Source: CAYHWW01 sp964360145 (GTDB taxonomy: Bacteria > Bdellovibrionota > UBA1018 > CAYHWW01). Taken from it: a DNA stretch of 61,859 nucleotides. Every line of letters begins with the position of its first letter. Within the stretch, counting starts at the first letter, position 1. Where the stretch lies: the NCBI GenBank assembly GCA_964360145.1, contig CAYHWW010000003.1, forward strand, positions 1 through 61,859, written 5' to 3'. Position numbers and translations under genes: made by a program. This document shows positions 25,584-33,839 of this stretch, piece by piece. Under the pieces are notes generated by a model. It ran no database searches. It saw only the letters and a list, made by a program, of their open reading frames with translations, and was not told the origin of the DNA.

Positions 25584-26197
25584 GGTTTGGAGACCTCCTG
25601 GAACAGGTTACGAATCTGCGCGATTTTCTGCAGAGCTGCAAGGTCCAATTGGCGGTCTTGGAACAGCATTCTCATGGCTTCAGACCCCATCTCCACTAAT
25701 CGAGACAGGCGTTTCAAGCGCTGGGCGGCAGTCTTGGCGGCTGCGTGATCCCCTATAACAGATGTTTCCCCACTTTTGGCAGCTTCTAGCGCCTCAGCCC
25801 CCACTTTAAGGGCATGGATCAAGCGCTCGAGCTGGTGGAGCTCCCGGCTCCTCACCACCCGGGAGAGCATGCTCCAAAGGTGGGTCTCTGCTCGGTAGTA
25901 GAACTGGCGGATGGAGGGGCGGGACTCGCGGGTGATCACGCCCCATTGCTCCAGCTCCTTCAAGGCCATGGACACCGCGCCGGTGGAGAGGCCCAAGTGG
26001 GAGCCGATCTCGCCGGCGGAAAGGGGTTCCGCGGCAAGATAGAGGAGGGCCCAAATGCGGCCCAAGACCCGCTTGAATCCCCAGAATTCGATGATGTCGC
26101 CCGTGGCCTCGCATACCACCCACACCGCATGATTCAAGCGGCGGGAGGGGTCGGCGGCCACGGCCTCACGAGGAGGGGATTCGGTCTGCCCAAGCAC
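25580..26197 (-). CDS. GbsR/MarR-like winged-helix transcriptional regulator
   Basis: A 205-aa regulator. Seen: GFKRVLGRIWALLYLAAEPLSAGEIGSHLGLSTGAVSMALKELEQWGVITRES, a MarR/GbsR winged helix with recognition helix STGAVSMALKELEQW, then a helical C-terminal region likely for dimerisation. The open frame extends to 26347 but lies inside the upstream gene; I start at the GTG at 26197, preceded by GGGAG, giving a 32-nt overlap. The operon promoter region carries an 18-bp palindrome (27278-27295) that would suit autoregulation. Confidence 0.78.
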   Translation of the reverse strand: MLGQTESPPREAVAADPSRRLNHAVWVVCEATGDIIEFWGFKRVLGRIWALLYLAAEPLSAGEIGSHLGLSTGAVSMALKELEQWGVITRESRPSIRQFYYRAETHLWSMLSRVVRSRELHQLERLIHALKVGAEALEAAKSGETSVIGDHAAAKTAAQRLKRLSRLVEMGSEAMRMLFQDRQLDLAALQKIAQIRNLFQEVSKP

Positions 26198-26897
26198 GGT
26201 AAAACTCCCGGAAGTACCACTCGAAGAACGAATCGCCAAAGATGCGATCCATGAAAATTCTGAGGGGCGTGGTGATGAGGGTGGAATCGGCAAGGCTGCC
26301 CAGGGCGCCGCGGAGGGCGGCGTCCTTGATGGCGTTGACGTGGACATCCATGGTGGTGACGGTGAAGCGGTAGTGAAGGTGGGATTGGCCTTCAGGGCAT
26401 TCTGCGGAGGGGCTCTGGGCGTCTACGTCCACGGTGAAGGCTGATACGGCGTAGTTCTGGCGCACGGTGATGGGGCCCGTGGGGCTTGCGGGGTCAGCGC
26501 TGTGGTCGAGCTCGCAGTGATGGGTGAAGGCCTCGGCAGTGGCCGATGAATGGCATTGCAGCTTGAAGCGCGGGAAAAAAGAGGTGTCTGTGATGAACAT
26601 GGGCTGCATGAAGATAGCCACAGACCCGAGGGAGCCGTGTTCGTCGTGGGTGTTTGCGCCGCCTTCGATGGATCCGGATCTGGGGAGCACCATGTCCACG
26701 GCCCGGCGATCGCCGAGGAGGGGGAAGCGCATGGTGATGCCGTCGTCCAAGTTGGGGTAGTTGTTGTAGTTCACGAGCCACGTGTGGATCTGTTGGGGAG
26801 TGCGGGGAATGCAGCGCTCTTCTTCACCGACAAGGGCGTGGGCGGGGAGGGCTGCGGCGAAAGCGAGAGCGACTGTGGCAAAAGAGGCGATCTTCAT
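26166..26897 (-). CDS. Exported protein, possibly START/SRPBCC-like
   Basis: A 243-aa protein with signal peptide MKIASFATVALAFAAALPAHA. The opening CIPRTPQQIHTWLVNYNNYPNLDDG and the C-terminal helix SLADSTLITTPLRIFMDRIF give the rough outline of an SRPBCC lipid-binding fold, but this is a weak visual match. Three or four Cys may form disulphides. It overlaps its neighbours on both sides (ATGA upstream, 32 nt downstream) and so belongs to the four-gene operon with the MarR-like regulator. Confidence 0.6.
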   Translation of the reverse strand: MKIASFATVALAFAAALPAHALVGEEERCIPRTPQQIHTWLVNYNNYPNLDDGITMRFPLLGDRRAVDMVLPRSGSIEGGANTHDEHGSLGSVAIFMQPMFITDTSFFPRFKLQCHSSATAEAFTHHCELDHSADPASPTGPITVRQNYAVSAFTVDVDAQSPSAECPEGQSHLHYRFTVTTMDVHVNAIKDAALRGALGSLADSTLITTPLRIFMDRIFGDSFFEWYFREFYRAWADRIPSS

Positions 26898-27256
26898 GGT
26901 GTGGCTCCGGATGTAGTGGTCGTCGTCGATGCAGGTAGGGGCGTGGTGCGCAGGCCGGTGTCGCCCATGTCGTCGGCGTCGGGCAGGTCGAATTCAGCGC
27001 CGCCAGTGTTGGCTGGTGGGAACATGACGCGAAGGGCGGCGATCATCACTTCTTGGAGGGCCGTCTGCATTTGAGCGAGCTGGGCCGTGAGGCTATTTAC
27101 GGCGGCGGTGATCTCGGTCATGCGGCCATCGATGCCTTGCATGTGGGTGTCGATGGCCCGCGTGTTGGCATCCATATTTTCGAGATGTTTATTGGTGTCG
27201 TTGATGGGGCCGCAGGCCGTGAGGCAAAGACTCAGAATGGTGAGGATTTTGCGCAT
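26894..27256 (-). CDS. Small coiled-coil lipoprotein
   Basis: A 120-aa predicted lipoprotein: MRKILTILSLCLTAC provides a short signal and lipobox with Cys15. Residues ~25-75 form a heptad-like coiled coil (NKHLENMDANTRAIDTHMQGIDGRMTEI split over several heptads), followed by a low-complexity Pro/Thr tail. It is the first gene of a leftward operon; the start at 27256 lacks a strong Shine-Dalgarno. A palindrome lies 22-39 bp upstream. Confidence 0.6.
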   Translation of the reverse strand: MRKILTILSLCLTACGPINDTNKHLENMDANTRAIDTHMQGIDGRMTEITAAVNSLTAQLAQMQTALQEVMIAALRVMFPPANTGGAEFDLPDADDMGDTGLRTTPLPASTTTTTSGATP

Positions 27257-27277
27257 GGGTAGTGAGATAACACGGGG

Positions 27278-27295
27278 ATTTTGAAGTTTCAAAAT
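27278..27295. promoter_or_regulatory. Palindromic operator candidate ATTTTGAA-GT-TTCAAAAT
   Basis: Perfect 8-bp arms spaced by 2 bp lie 22-39 bp upstream of the first gene of the operon encoding a GbsR/MarR-like regulator. Size and position suit a MarR-family operator. Assignment to that regulator is inference. Confidence 0.5.
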
Positions 27296-27328
27296 AAATT
27301 GAAGGTTGTGAAGCGGTCGCGCCCGGGC

Positions 27329-27467
27329 CCGGAACGCAACGGATGTTGGGTTCCGGGGGTAGCGGTGCGTGGGAACGCAACTATGGTTGGGTTGCCGGCG
27401 GAGGCGATGATTGAAACTGCGGTCGGGGCATACAGATGATTCGGAACACACGGATTGCTGTGTTCCG
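27329..27467. repeat. Cluster of related hairpins with GGAACGCAAC half-sites
   Basis: The 367-bp divergent gap at 27257-27623 holds several imperfect inverted repeats. CCGGAACGCAAC pairs with GTTGGGTTCCGG (27329-27356). GGGAACGCAAC pairs with GTTGGGTTGCC (27371-27395). CGGAACACA pairs with TGTGTTCCG (27442-27467). A further GGAACGCGGTTGC lies at 27531. The first two share the GGAACGCAAC half 41 bp apart, close to four helical turns. They may be regulator sites or remnants of a small repeat. No gene is visible in the gap. Confidence 0.45.
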
Positions 27468-27623
27468 CGGGAAGATGCGCCGGGTCTCGGCTGGGATCGC
27501 AGCTTTTCGTGCGTTGCGGGGTTTCGGCCGGGAACGCGGTTGCGCCGCGATATCAAAGGTTTACCCTTTTCAGTTCGCAACCCCGCCCCTAGCATCGACC
27601 CCATTCACATCAGGGGGGTCTTC

Positions 27624-28250
27624 ATGGGGTTCAGGCACTTCGTAGTTCTTTGCGCGCTTTTCATTGCATCTAGCGCAACGGCTCAATTTTCTGTCGGCAC
27701 CGTGGATGTGCCCTTGGCCACGGTGAACAGCGATGGCGGCGACTGGCCCAACCAGTCCTCTCAGCTCGTTCTTGAGGTGGACCCCACCAACGGCGCTCTG
27801 CAGTACCTGCGGGTCGAGCAGCCTGGGAACAACATCCTGCGCTTCTCCATGGAGCAGCTCCTGTCGCCCAGCGCCGTGGTGACGATCACCCGGACTTACG
27901 TGTCTAAGCACATCCTGCTTTTGCAAATCCTGACACCCTTTGATGCCCTCCAGGGCGGTGTGGTGCGCATCATCATGATGCGGGAATACGGCATCTTCAA
28001 CGACGACTACCGCGTGCTGGACGTGGGCCTCGTGCGCACCACTGCGGGCGGTTGGGCCTTGGCCCGGGGCCGTGATGCGGCTGTGGGTGGCCCCTACGCC
28101 ATCACCGGGATCTACTTTACCTCTCGCCACACGGGCGCCGACGAAGTGGGCATCGACCGGGCTGACCTCTACAATGGGGCGCAAGCCATCGAGAGCTTCG
28201 ATACGGCGATTCTCCCGGGGCCTGGGGCAGCACTTTTCGCGGCGCCTTAA
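27624..28250 (+). CDS. Exported protein of unknown function
   Basis: A 208-aa protein with signal peptide MGFRHFVVLCALFIASSATAQ and a beta-rich mature part with no Cys and no recognised motif. I chose the ATG at 27624, which has a G-rich run (AGGGGGG) upstream; the longer open frame from 27411 crosses the intergenic hairpins and is unlikely to be coding. It converges with murF 9 nt downstream. Confidence 0.58.
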   Translation: MGFRHFVVLCALFIASSATAQFSVGTVDVPLATVNSDGGDWPNQSSQLVLEVDPTNGALQYLRVEQPGNNILRFSMEQLLSPSAVVTITRTYVSKHILLLQILTPFDALQGGVVRIIMMREYGIFNDDYRVLDVGLVRTTAGGWALARGRDAAVGGPYAITGIYFTSRHTGADEVGIDRADLYNGAQAIESFDTAILPGPGAALFAAP

Positions 28251-28259
28251 CTCAGGCGG

Positions 28260-29654
28260 CTACTTCAGCTCCGCCCAGACGCTTTCCATCTGCATGGAAT
28301 GGGAACCCTTGATGATGAGGGCATCCCCTTCCCGCAGAAGGGTTTTTATATGCTTACCCAATGCCGCTGCGTTGGGAAAATGAGCGAGTGTTCCCTTGAA
28401 ACCCCGGGCTTTGAGCTCAGCTTCCAGCTCTTTCATGAGGCGCCCGTTCAAGAGCACCACGGCGTAGTCTTTTAAAAGCGGCGCTAGCGCCCGATGGAGG
28501 GCCTTTTCCTCCGCGCCGGTTTCTTTCATGTCCGCAAGGGCGGCGCACTTACGCTTGAGCCCCCGAGCGGCGGCGAGCTCATTCAGGGTCATCAGCCCCG
28601 CCGCCATGGAGTCCGGGTTTGCGTTGTAATAATCGCAGAGCACGGTGGTGCGGCCCCCGTGCAAAGTCTCTACTTGCGAGCGGCCGGCGACCCCTTTGAA
28701 GGTGGCGAGTCCCTCCCGGATTTCGTCCCAGGTGAGGCCCACGCTCCGGGCAGTAGTGATGGCGGCAAGCAGGTTTCTCGCGTTGTGGCTGCCGGGCAAG
28801 GGTAGGCTGTAGCTCTCGCCTTTATCTGTGCCGAAGCCGGTGACGATGAGAGTCTCCCCTTCCACGCGGCCTGCAAGGGTCTGGGGGGCTGGCCGCGCTG
28901 AGGTGCCAAAACCGATCACAGCCCCTGTTTTGAATCGCTGGGCGAGAGGTGCGATGTGTTCATCATCGAGGTTGATGAGGGTAGTGCCGCCGTCCGCTGC
29001 CGTGCGCTCCATGATGATGCTTTCTTCCCGCACCACCGTGGCTACATCGATGAGTTTCTCAAGGTGCTCGGGCCCCAGGGCGGAGAGCACCGCGTGGGTG
29101 GGGCGCACGAGGGCCCAGTGTTGTTCCATGGCGCCGATTTCGTCGATGCCCACCTCCACCACGGCGGCACCGTGATGGGCGCGCAGGTCAAGCAGGGTCA
29201 TGGGAATGCCCAAAAACCCGTTCTGGCTCCCCCGGGTCGCGACCACGTCGGTCCATTTGCCCCGCAAAGCAGCGGCGAGCAGTTCTTTGGTGGTGGTTTT
29301 TCCCACGCTGCCCGCCACTGCCACCACGGGGCAGTGGAACTGGGCCCGCCAGGTCTTGGCAAGCTGGCGATAAGCGCCAACTGTGTCGTCCACCAGCAGG
29401 TATTCCGCGGGGGGTGCGCTGTGGGTGGGGAAGTCTTTACGGCAAATGATGGCGCGGGCGCCGCCGTCCACCGCCGTGGCGATGAAATCATGGCCGTCGA
29501 ATTTCTCACCGGGCACCGCGACGAAGAGGGCTCCTGGAGAAATCTTGCGGGAGTCCGTTGTGACCACGGGGATGGGGAAGTCGGCTCCAGTGAGGGAAAG
29601 CCCCAGGGCCTTGGCGACAAAAGAAACGGTGAGTTGAGGTGCGGTGTCTTCCAT
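28260..29654 (-). CDS. murF: UDP-N-acetylmuramoyl-tripeptide--D-alanyl-D-alanine ligase
   Basis: Adds D-Ala-D-Ala to UDP-MurNAc-tripeptide in peptidoglycan precursor synthesis (cytoplasm). Seen: an N-terminal uridine-binding domain with VVTTDSRKISPGALFVAVPGEKFDGHDF, the ATP-binding loop GSVGKTTTK at 115-123, the Mur-ligase ENMGANKPGEI equivalent (VVEVGIDEIGAMEQH), and the C-terminal domain with YYNANPDSM and LADMKETGAEE. The 464-aa length is typical. It is 4 nt upstream of no partner in a mur cluster; it stands alone here beside marC. Confidence 0.92.
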   Translation of the reverse strand: MEDTAPQLTVSFVAKALGLSLTGADFPIPVVTTDSRKISPGALFVAVPGEKFDGHDFIATAVDGGARAIICRKDFPTHSAPPAEYLLVDDTVGAYRQLAKTWRAQFHCPVVAVAGSVGKTTTKELLAAALRGKWTDVVATRGSQNGFLGIPMTLLDLRAHHGAAVVEVGIDEIGAMEQHWALVRPTHAVLSALGPEHLEKLIDVATVVREESIIMERTAADGGTTLINLDDEHIAPLAQRFKTGAVIGFGTSARPAPQTLAGRVEGETLIVTGFGTDKGESYSLPLPGSHNARNLLAAITTARSVGLTWDEIREGLATFKGVAGRSQVETLHGGRTTVLCDYYNANPDSMAAGLMTLNELAAARGLKRKCAALADMKETGAEEKALHRALAPLLKDYAVVLLNGRLMKELEAELKARGFKGTLAHFPNAAALGKHIKTLLREGDALIIKGSHSMQMESVWAELK

Positions 29655-29658
29655 GGTG

Positions 29659-30252
29659 TCAGTGTATTTGAAAAGCTCGGATGGATTCGAAGATGCCGGT
29701 ACGGATCATGGCAACGGCGATGGCCATCATGAGGAGGGCCGCGATTTTCGAGAAGACCACGGTGCCGTCGGTGCCGATCAGATTGGTGATCCGTGGTGAC
29801 TCGCGCAGCATGAGCCAGCCGATGAGGTAGTTGGCCACCAGGGAGAGGAGGGTCACGATGTAGCCGAAGGCATGGACCTGGAGCACGAGGGTGGTGAGCA
29901 CCACCGGGCCCGTGATGAGGGGCACCGCCAGGGGCACAATCCCGGTGGAGCCGCTGGCCTGGTTTTTAACGTCGGGGCCGCCGATGAGGTCCGCCAATGA
30001 TACGAGGAGGAGGACCAGCCCGCCAGCCACTTTGAAGTCAGAAATCTCGATGGAGAGCCAACGGAACATCGCTTGACCGCTGAGGACAAAGGAAATGGCC
30101 ACGAGGATCGCCACGATCATGGAGCGATTCACCGTGCGGAGGCGGGCCTCAGGGTGGAGCCTGCCCGTGATGGAGAGGAACATGGGTAGGATCCCCACGA
30201 TATCCAGGGCGACGAAGGTTCCGGTAAAGGCGAGGGTGAAGTCTTTCAACAC
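29659..30252 (-). CDS. MarC/UPF0056-family integral membrane protein
   Basis: A 197-aa inner-membrane protein with six hydrophobic segments. Seen: FVALDIVGILPMFLSITG at the N-terminus and GIVPLAVPLITGPVVLTTL in the middle, both diagnostic for MarC proteins. The function of this family is not established. It starts at GTG 30252 with AGGGGG adjacent. It lies just upstream of murF in the same direction. Confidence 0.85.
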   Translation of the reverse strand: MLKDFTLAFTGTFVALDIVGILPMFLSITGRLHPEARLRTVNRSMIVAILVAISFVLSGQAMFRWLSIEISDFKVAGGLVLLLVSLADLIGGPDVKNQASGSTGIVPLAVPLITGPVVLTTLVLQVHAFGYIVTLLSLVANYLIGWLMLRESPRITNLIGTDGTVVFSKIAALLMMAIAVAMIRTGIFESIRAFQIH

Positions 30253-30261
30253 CCCCCTATT

Positions 30262-30348
30262 CTAGTGAGCCAGCGTGAGTACCGCCACCAAGATCAACGT
30301 CCCGACCCAATAAAGCTGTAATTCATATTTTCGAACACGCACGCTCAT
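30262..30348 (-). CDS. Possible 28-residue single-helix membrane peptide
   Basis: ATG at 30348 opens a 28-codon frame ending in TAG: a basic N-terminus (MSVRVRKYELQLYW) then a hydrophobic helix (VGTLILVAVLTLAH). It stops 9 nt before the marC start. There is no clear Shine-Dalgarno, so coding status is doubtful. Confidence 0.3.
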   Translation of the reverse strand: MSVRVRKYELQLYWVGTLILVAVLTLAH

Positions 30349-30460
30349 ATAAAGAGAATGATGCTTGCAGCGGTAGAATCAAGGGAGCATCGAAAATAAG
30401 TTGGCGATCTCGTGAAACTCAGATGTAAATTCTGCCCATTCACATTGCTAAGGAGATCTC

Positions 30461-30811
30461 ATGATCCGTTTCATCAGTGCTACCGCTCTCTTGTTTTTCG
30501 CCGCGATCGGCGCGGCCCAGGCTGAAACCCGCATCATCCGGGCAGCCGCCGTAGAAGTGAACGGCACCAAGTTCTGGCTGCCCTCCACCATCATCGTAAA
30601 AAAGGGCGACGACGTGGTCATCCAGGCCGTGAGCAAAGTACCCGGTGCCGGCTCAGCCCATGGTTTCGCCATCGCTGACTTCAAGGTGGCCGAGGTCGTG
30701 GACGCCAAGGGTAAAGAGATCCGGTTTAGGGCTGACCGTGCGGGCATCTTCCCCATCCACTGCCATATGCACCCCGCCCACATCGGCGGCCAGCTCGTGG
30801 TCCTCGAATGA
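30461..30811 (+). CDS. Exported cupredoxin-like copper protein
   Basis: A 116-aa protein with signal peptide MIRFISATALLFFAAIGAAQA and a cupredoxin fold. The metal site reads as His67 (SAHGF) and a C-terminal cluster Cys101-His102-Met103-His104-Pro-Ala-His107, resembling type-1 or CuA-like copper loops. It starts at an ATG with AAGGAG ~6 nt upstream. It overlaps the MFS transporter by ATGA, which suggests a coupled copper-linked export or redox function. Confidence 0.8.
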   Translation: MIRFISATALLFFAAIGAAQAETRIIRAAAVEVNGTKFWLPSTIIVKKGDDVVIQAVSKVPGAGSAHGFAIADFKVAEVVDAKGKEIRFRADRAGIFPIHCHMHPAHIGGQLVVLE

Positions 30812-32052
30812 CCGCCGCACGGCGAGCCGTCGCCCGGCGGGGCAAAGGCAAGGGGGTGGCCGCCACCGTCATCGTGGCGGCCCTGGGCTACTTCGTCGAC
30901 ATCTACGATTTGGTGCTCTTCAGCATCGTGCGGGTGCCCAGCCTCAAGGCCCTGGGGCTCCAGGGCGATGCAGTCCTCTCCACGGGGGTCTTCCTCATCA
31001 ACGCCCAAATGACGGGCATGCTGGTGGGAGGGGTCCTTTGGGGCATCCTGGGGGATAAAAAGGGAAGGCTTTCAGTGCTTTTCGGCTCCATCTTCATGTA
31101 CTCCATGGCCAATATCGCCAACGCCTTCGTCACGGACGTGGCTTCCTACAGCGTATTGCGCTTTCTGGCGGGGGTGGGTTTGGCCGGAGAGCTGGGGGCG
31201 GCCATCACCCTCATCTCCGAGATCATGACGAAGGAAAACCGGGGCTATGGCACGGCCATTGTGGCTACGGTTGGGGTGTCCGGCGCGGTGGTCGCTGCCC
31301 TCGTTGGCGATCACTTCACCTGGAAGACGGCCTACATCGTGGGGGGCTGTCTGGGCTTGGCCCTTCTCGTGCTGCGCATGGGCATCTTCGAGTCAGGGAT
31401 GTTTGAAAATTTGAAGGGGGTCGACATTCGGCGGGGCGACCTGCGGCTTTTGCTGGGTCACCCCCAGCGCCTGCGCAAGTACCTCTGCTGCATTCTCGTC
31501 GGCATCCCCATCTGGTACATCATCGGCGTCCTCGTGACCTTTTCGCCGGAGATCACCGCTGCCCAAGGGGTGACCGCTCCCGTGTCCGCGGGTACCGCCA
31601 TCATGATGTGCTACATCGGCCTCATTGCGGGGGACTTGGCTTTCGGCCTTCTGAGCCAGTTTTGGCGCACCCGGCAAAAGGTCATCCTGCTCTCCCTCGT
31701 GATTTCCGCCTTGGCCATTGCCCTGGACCTCTCCTTGCGGGGCTTTCACCCCTCCACGTTCTACGCAGTCTGCGTGCTCCTGGGGCTCGCCGCCGGTTAT
31801 TGGGCGGTGTTCATGACCGTGGCCAGCGAGCAGTTTGGAACGAACCTGCGGGCGACTGTGACGACGACGGCCCCCAACTTCGTACGGGGCTCCGTGGTGC
31901 CCCTCACGCTGTCCTTTCAGGCCCTGAAGGGGAGCTTGGGCATCGTGGGCAGCGCCGCTGCCATCGGGGTGGTGGTCCTCGTCATAGCTTTGTTCGCCGC
32001 TACGTATCTAGAAGAGACCTTCGGTAAGGACTTGGATTATGTGGAGCGGTGA
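30808..32052 (+). CDS. Major facilitator superfamily transporter
   Basis: A 414-aa inner-membrane carrier with about twelve hydrophobic segments. Seen: the MFS loop 2-3 motif GGVLWGILGDKKGRLSVLFGS and a sugar-transporter-like FLAGVGLAGELGAAITLISE. Substrate cannot be assigned; translational overlap with a cupredoxin is the only hint. The N-terminus is basic (TAARRAVARRGKGKG). Confidence 0.82.
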   Translation: MTAARRAVARRGKGKGVAATVIVAALGYFVDIYDLVLFSIVRVPSLKALGLQGDAVLSTGVFLINAQMTGMLVGGVLWGILGDKKGRLSVLFGSIFMYSMANIANAFVTDVASYSVLRFLAGVGLAGELGAAITLISEIMTKENRGYGTAIVATVGVSGAVVAALVGDHFTWKTAYIVGGCLGLALLVLRMGIFESGMFENLKGVDIRRGDLRLLLGHPQRLRKYLCCILVGIPIWYIIGVLVTFSPEITAAQGVTAPVSAGTAIMMCYIGLIAGDLAFGLLSQFWRTRQKVILLSLVISALAIALDLSLRGFHPSTFYAVCVLLGLAAGYWAVFMTVASEQFGTNLRATVTTTAPNFVRGSVVPLTLSFQALKGSLGIVGSAAAIGVVVLVIALFAATYLEETFGKDLDYVER

Positions 32053-32070
32053 CGCGTTGCGTGCTTCGTG

Positions 32071-32289
32071 TTACGCCGTGGCTGCAACGTAGCTGCGCAC
32101 AGGGGGCTTCGTCACGAAGCCGCTCTTGATGCAACGGGTGCAGGCGTAGATGCGGGTGATGCTGCCACCGGCGAAGTGTTTGACCTTCTTGAGGTTGGGC
32201 AACCAGCGGGTCCGGGTCTTGATATTGGAGTGGCTGACCCTGTTACCGGTGCCGGGCTTCTTTTTGCAGATGACGCATTGACGGGCCAT
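32071..32289 (-). CDS. rpmB: 50S ribosomal protein L28 (zinc-ribbon form)
   Basis: A 72-aa ribosomal protein. Seen: MARQCVICKKKPGTGNRVSHS at the N-terminus, TRTRWLPNL, and ITRIYACTRCIKSG, characteristic of L28. Cys5/Cys8 and Cys50/Cys53 make it the four-cysteine zinc-binding version. The start has AAAGGA upstream. Confidence 0.95.
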   Translation of the reverse strand: MARQCVICKKKPGTGNRVSHSNIKTRTRWLPNLKKVKHFAGGSITRIYACTRCIKSGFVTKPPVRSYVAATA

Positions 32290-32364
32290 GGTCTCGATCC
32301 TTTTTTGGAAAAATCTTTTGAGGAGAAAGACTTACTTTATAGAAGACCCATTCGCAATGGCTTT

Positions 32365-33384
32365 TTACGGCTCTTGCGGAGAGAGTTCCCCGGCCCAATT
32401 AGCCGTGATGAACCCCTTCCACAGCGGATACGGCACTTTGTTCGCGGCCAGCACCATGGCCTTGATGAGGGCTGCGGGGAATGTCATGTCTCCCGTGGCG
32501 ATGGCCCCCAGGTCCAGGGCCCGCCTCCCCATCTCGTAGATTTCTGGCGAGGTGGCGCCTGCCGCTACCTGGGTGCCTAGGAGCACGGGGATCTTCCGCT
32601 TTTTACAGGTTTGGAGAAGCTTCAAGATGGAGCTCTCATCCAGCGGGAGGTTGCCACAGCCGAAGGCCAGCATGAAAACCGCCAGTGCCTTGGGGTCCAG
32701 GCTCACCTGCTGGCCAGGGAAGGGGTGGACCACCTGCACATGCCCATCGAAACGGGCCGGCAGCGCGGGGCGGGAACAGGCGGCCCGGGGAACGGGGTTG
32801 TAGCGGGTGTGCAGTCGCTCTTCGGCAAGGCGGGGGAAGTTGGGGGAATCGAAGGCGTGGAACTCCTCGATATGCACTTTCACCGCGCGATTGGCCCGTA
32901 AAAGCACGGTATCGAAGAAAATCGAGGTCTCCAGCACCTTGTGGCTCGCGGCGAAGGCCACCGAGCAGATGAGGTTGCGCCGGGCGTCCGTGCGGATTTC
33001 GCCCAGGGGCCGTTGGGACCCCGTAAATACCACCGGTTTACAGGGGTAGGGCAGGAGATAGCTCACCGCGGTTGCCGTGAAGGCCATGGTGTCCGTGCCA
33101 TGAGTCACGACAAAGCCGTCGTAATCCTCGTAGTGCTCACCGATGGCCGCCGCCACGCCGATCCAATCCGCCGGGGTGATCTGGGACGAATCTTTGTTGT
33201 ACAGTCCCTTGATGGTGACGTTCGCCAGTTGCTTTAACTCAGGTACTGCGGCGAAAAGCTTCCGCACGAATCGATCATCCGGGGAAAGGGGCCTCTCCAC
33301 CGGGGGTTTGGGCAGCCCCATGCCAATGGTGCCGCCTGTGTGGAGGAGTAAAATTCTTTTATTTTGTTTCAGTGAGGCGGTCAT
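32365..33384 (-). CDS. ansA: Type I L-asparaginase
   Basis: Cytoplasmic hydrolase converting L-asparagine to aspartate and ammonia. Seen: the N-terminal nucleophile motif LLHTGGTIGMG near residues 13-23 and the second catalytic motif VVTHGTDTMAFTATAVSYLL near 93-112. No signal peptide is present, as expected for the cytoplasmic type I enzyme. The 339-aa length is normal. Confidence 0.9.
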   Translation of the reverse strand: MTASLKQNKRILLLHTGGTIGMGLPKPPVERPLSPDDRFVRKLFAAVPELKQLANVTIKGLYNKDSSQITPADWIGVAAAIGEHYEDYDGFVVTHGTDTMAFTATAVSYLLPYPCKPVVFTGSQRPLGEIRTDARRNLICSVAFAASHKVLETSIFFDTVLLRANRAVKVHIEEFHAFDSPNFPRLAEERLHTRYNPVPRAACSRPALPARFDGHVQVVHPFPGQQVSLDPKALAVFMLAFGCGNLPLDESSILKLLQTCKKRKIPVLLGTQVAAGATSPEIYEMGRRALDLGAIATGDMTFPAALIKAMVLAANKVPYPLWKGFITANWAGELSPQEP

Positions 33385-33418
33385 GAGAAAATCCTAATGA
33401 AGTGAGGGCTGTATTTCC

Positions 33419-33829
33419 ATGAAAGAACCGCAACGGGCCCGAAAGCTCCGTTACGCTGATCGAGAGAGGGTTTGGTATAGCCATTCCGCCGGGGTAGTCA
33501 CGGTGGGACTTACCCAGCGGGCTCTCGACGAGCTCGGAGGGGTAGAGGAGGTTCGCCTCCCTGATGAGGGCCAAGAATTCGATAAGGGAGACGGGGCCGT
33601 TGAAGTCGAGGGCCCCGAAGGGGAGATGGACGTCGTCGCCCCGGTGGGGGGCCGCGTCGTAGAGATCAATGGGGGTTTGGAGGATTCACTGGCGGCCCTC
33701 AATGAGGATCCCGATGGGGAGGGTTGGCTCTTCCGCATGGAAGTCGCCGACGACGTTGAAGATGAAGATGAAGACGAGGAAGAAGACGACATGGGGGATG
33801 AAGTAGAAGATAGCGCTGATCTGGGGTAA
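33419..33829 (+). CDS. Glycine cleavage H-protein-like protein lacking the lipoyl lysine
   Basis: A 136-aa protein with GcvH landmarks: VWYSHSAGVVTVGLTQRALDELGGVEEVRLPDEGQEF, then VVAPVGGRVVEINGGLED, then LNEDPDGEGWLFRMEV. In true H-proteins a lysine in the ESVKA hairpin carries lipoate; here the hairpin reads GAVEVEGPEGEMDVVAP, with no lysine and two extra residues. The C-terminus is a long acidic tail (about EDEDEDEEEDDMGDEVED). It probably cannot carry lipoate and must have another role. It precedes miaB by 10 nt. Confidence 0.78.
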   Translation: MKEPQRARKLRYADRERVWYSHSAGVVTVGLTQRALDELGGVEEVRLPDEGQEFDKGDGAVEVEGPEGEMDVVAPVGGRVVEINGGLEDSLAALNEDPDGEGWLFRMEVADDVEDEDEDEEEDDMGDEVEDSADLG

Positions 33830-33839
33830 AGCCCAATCT

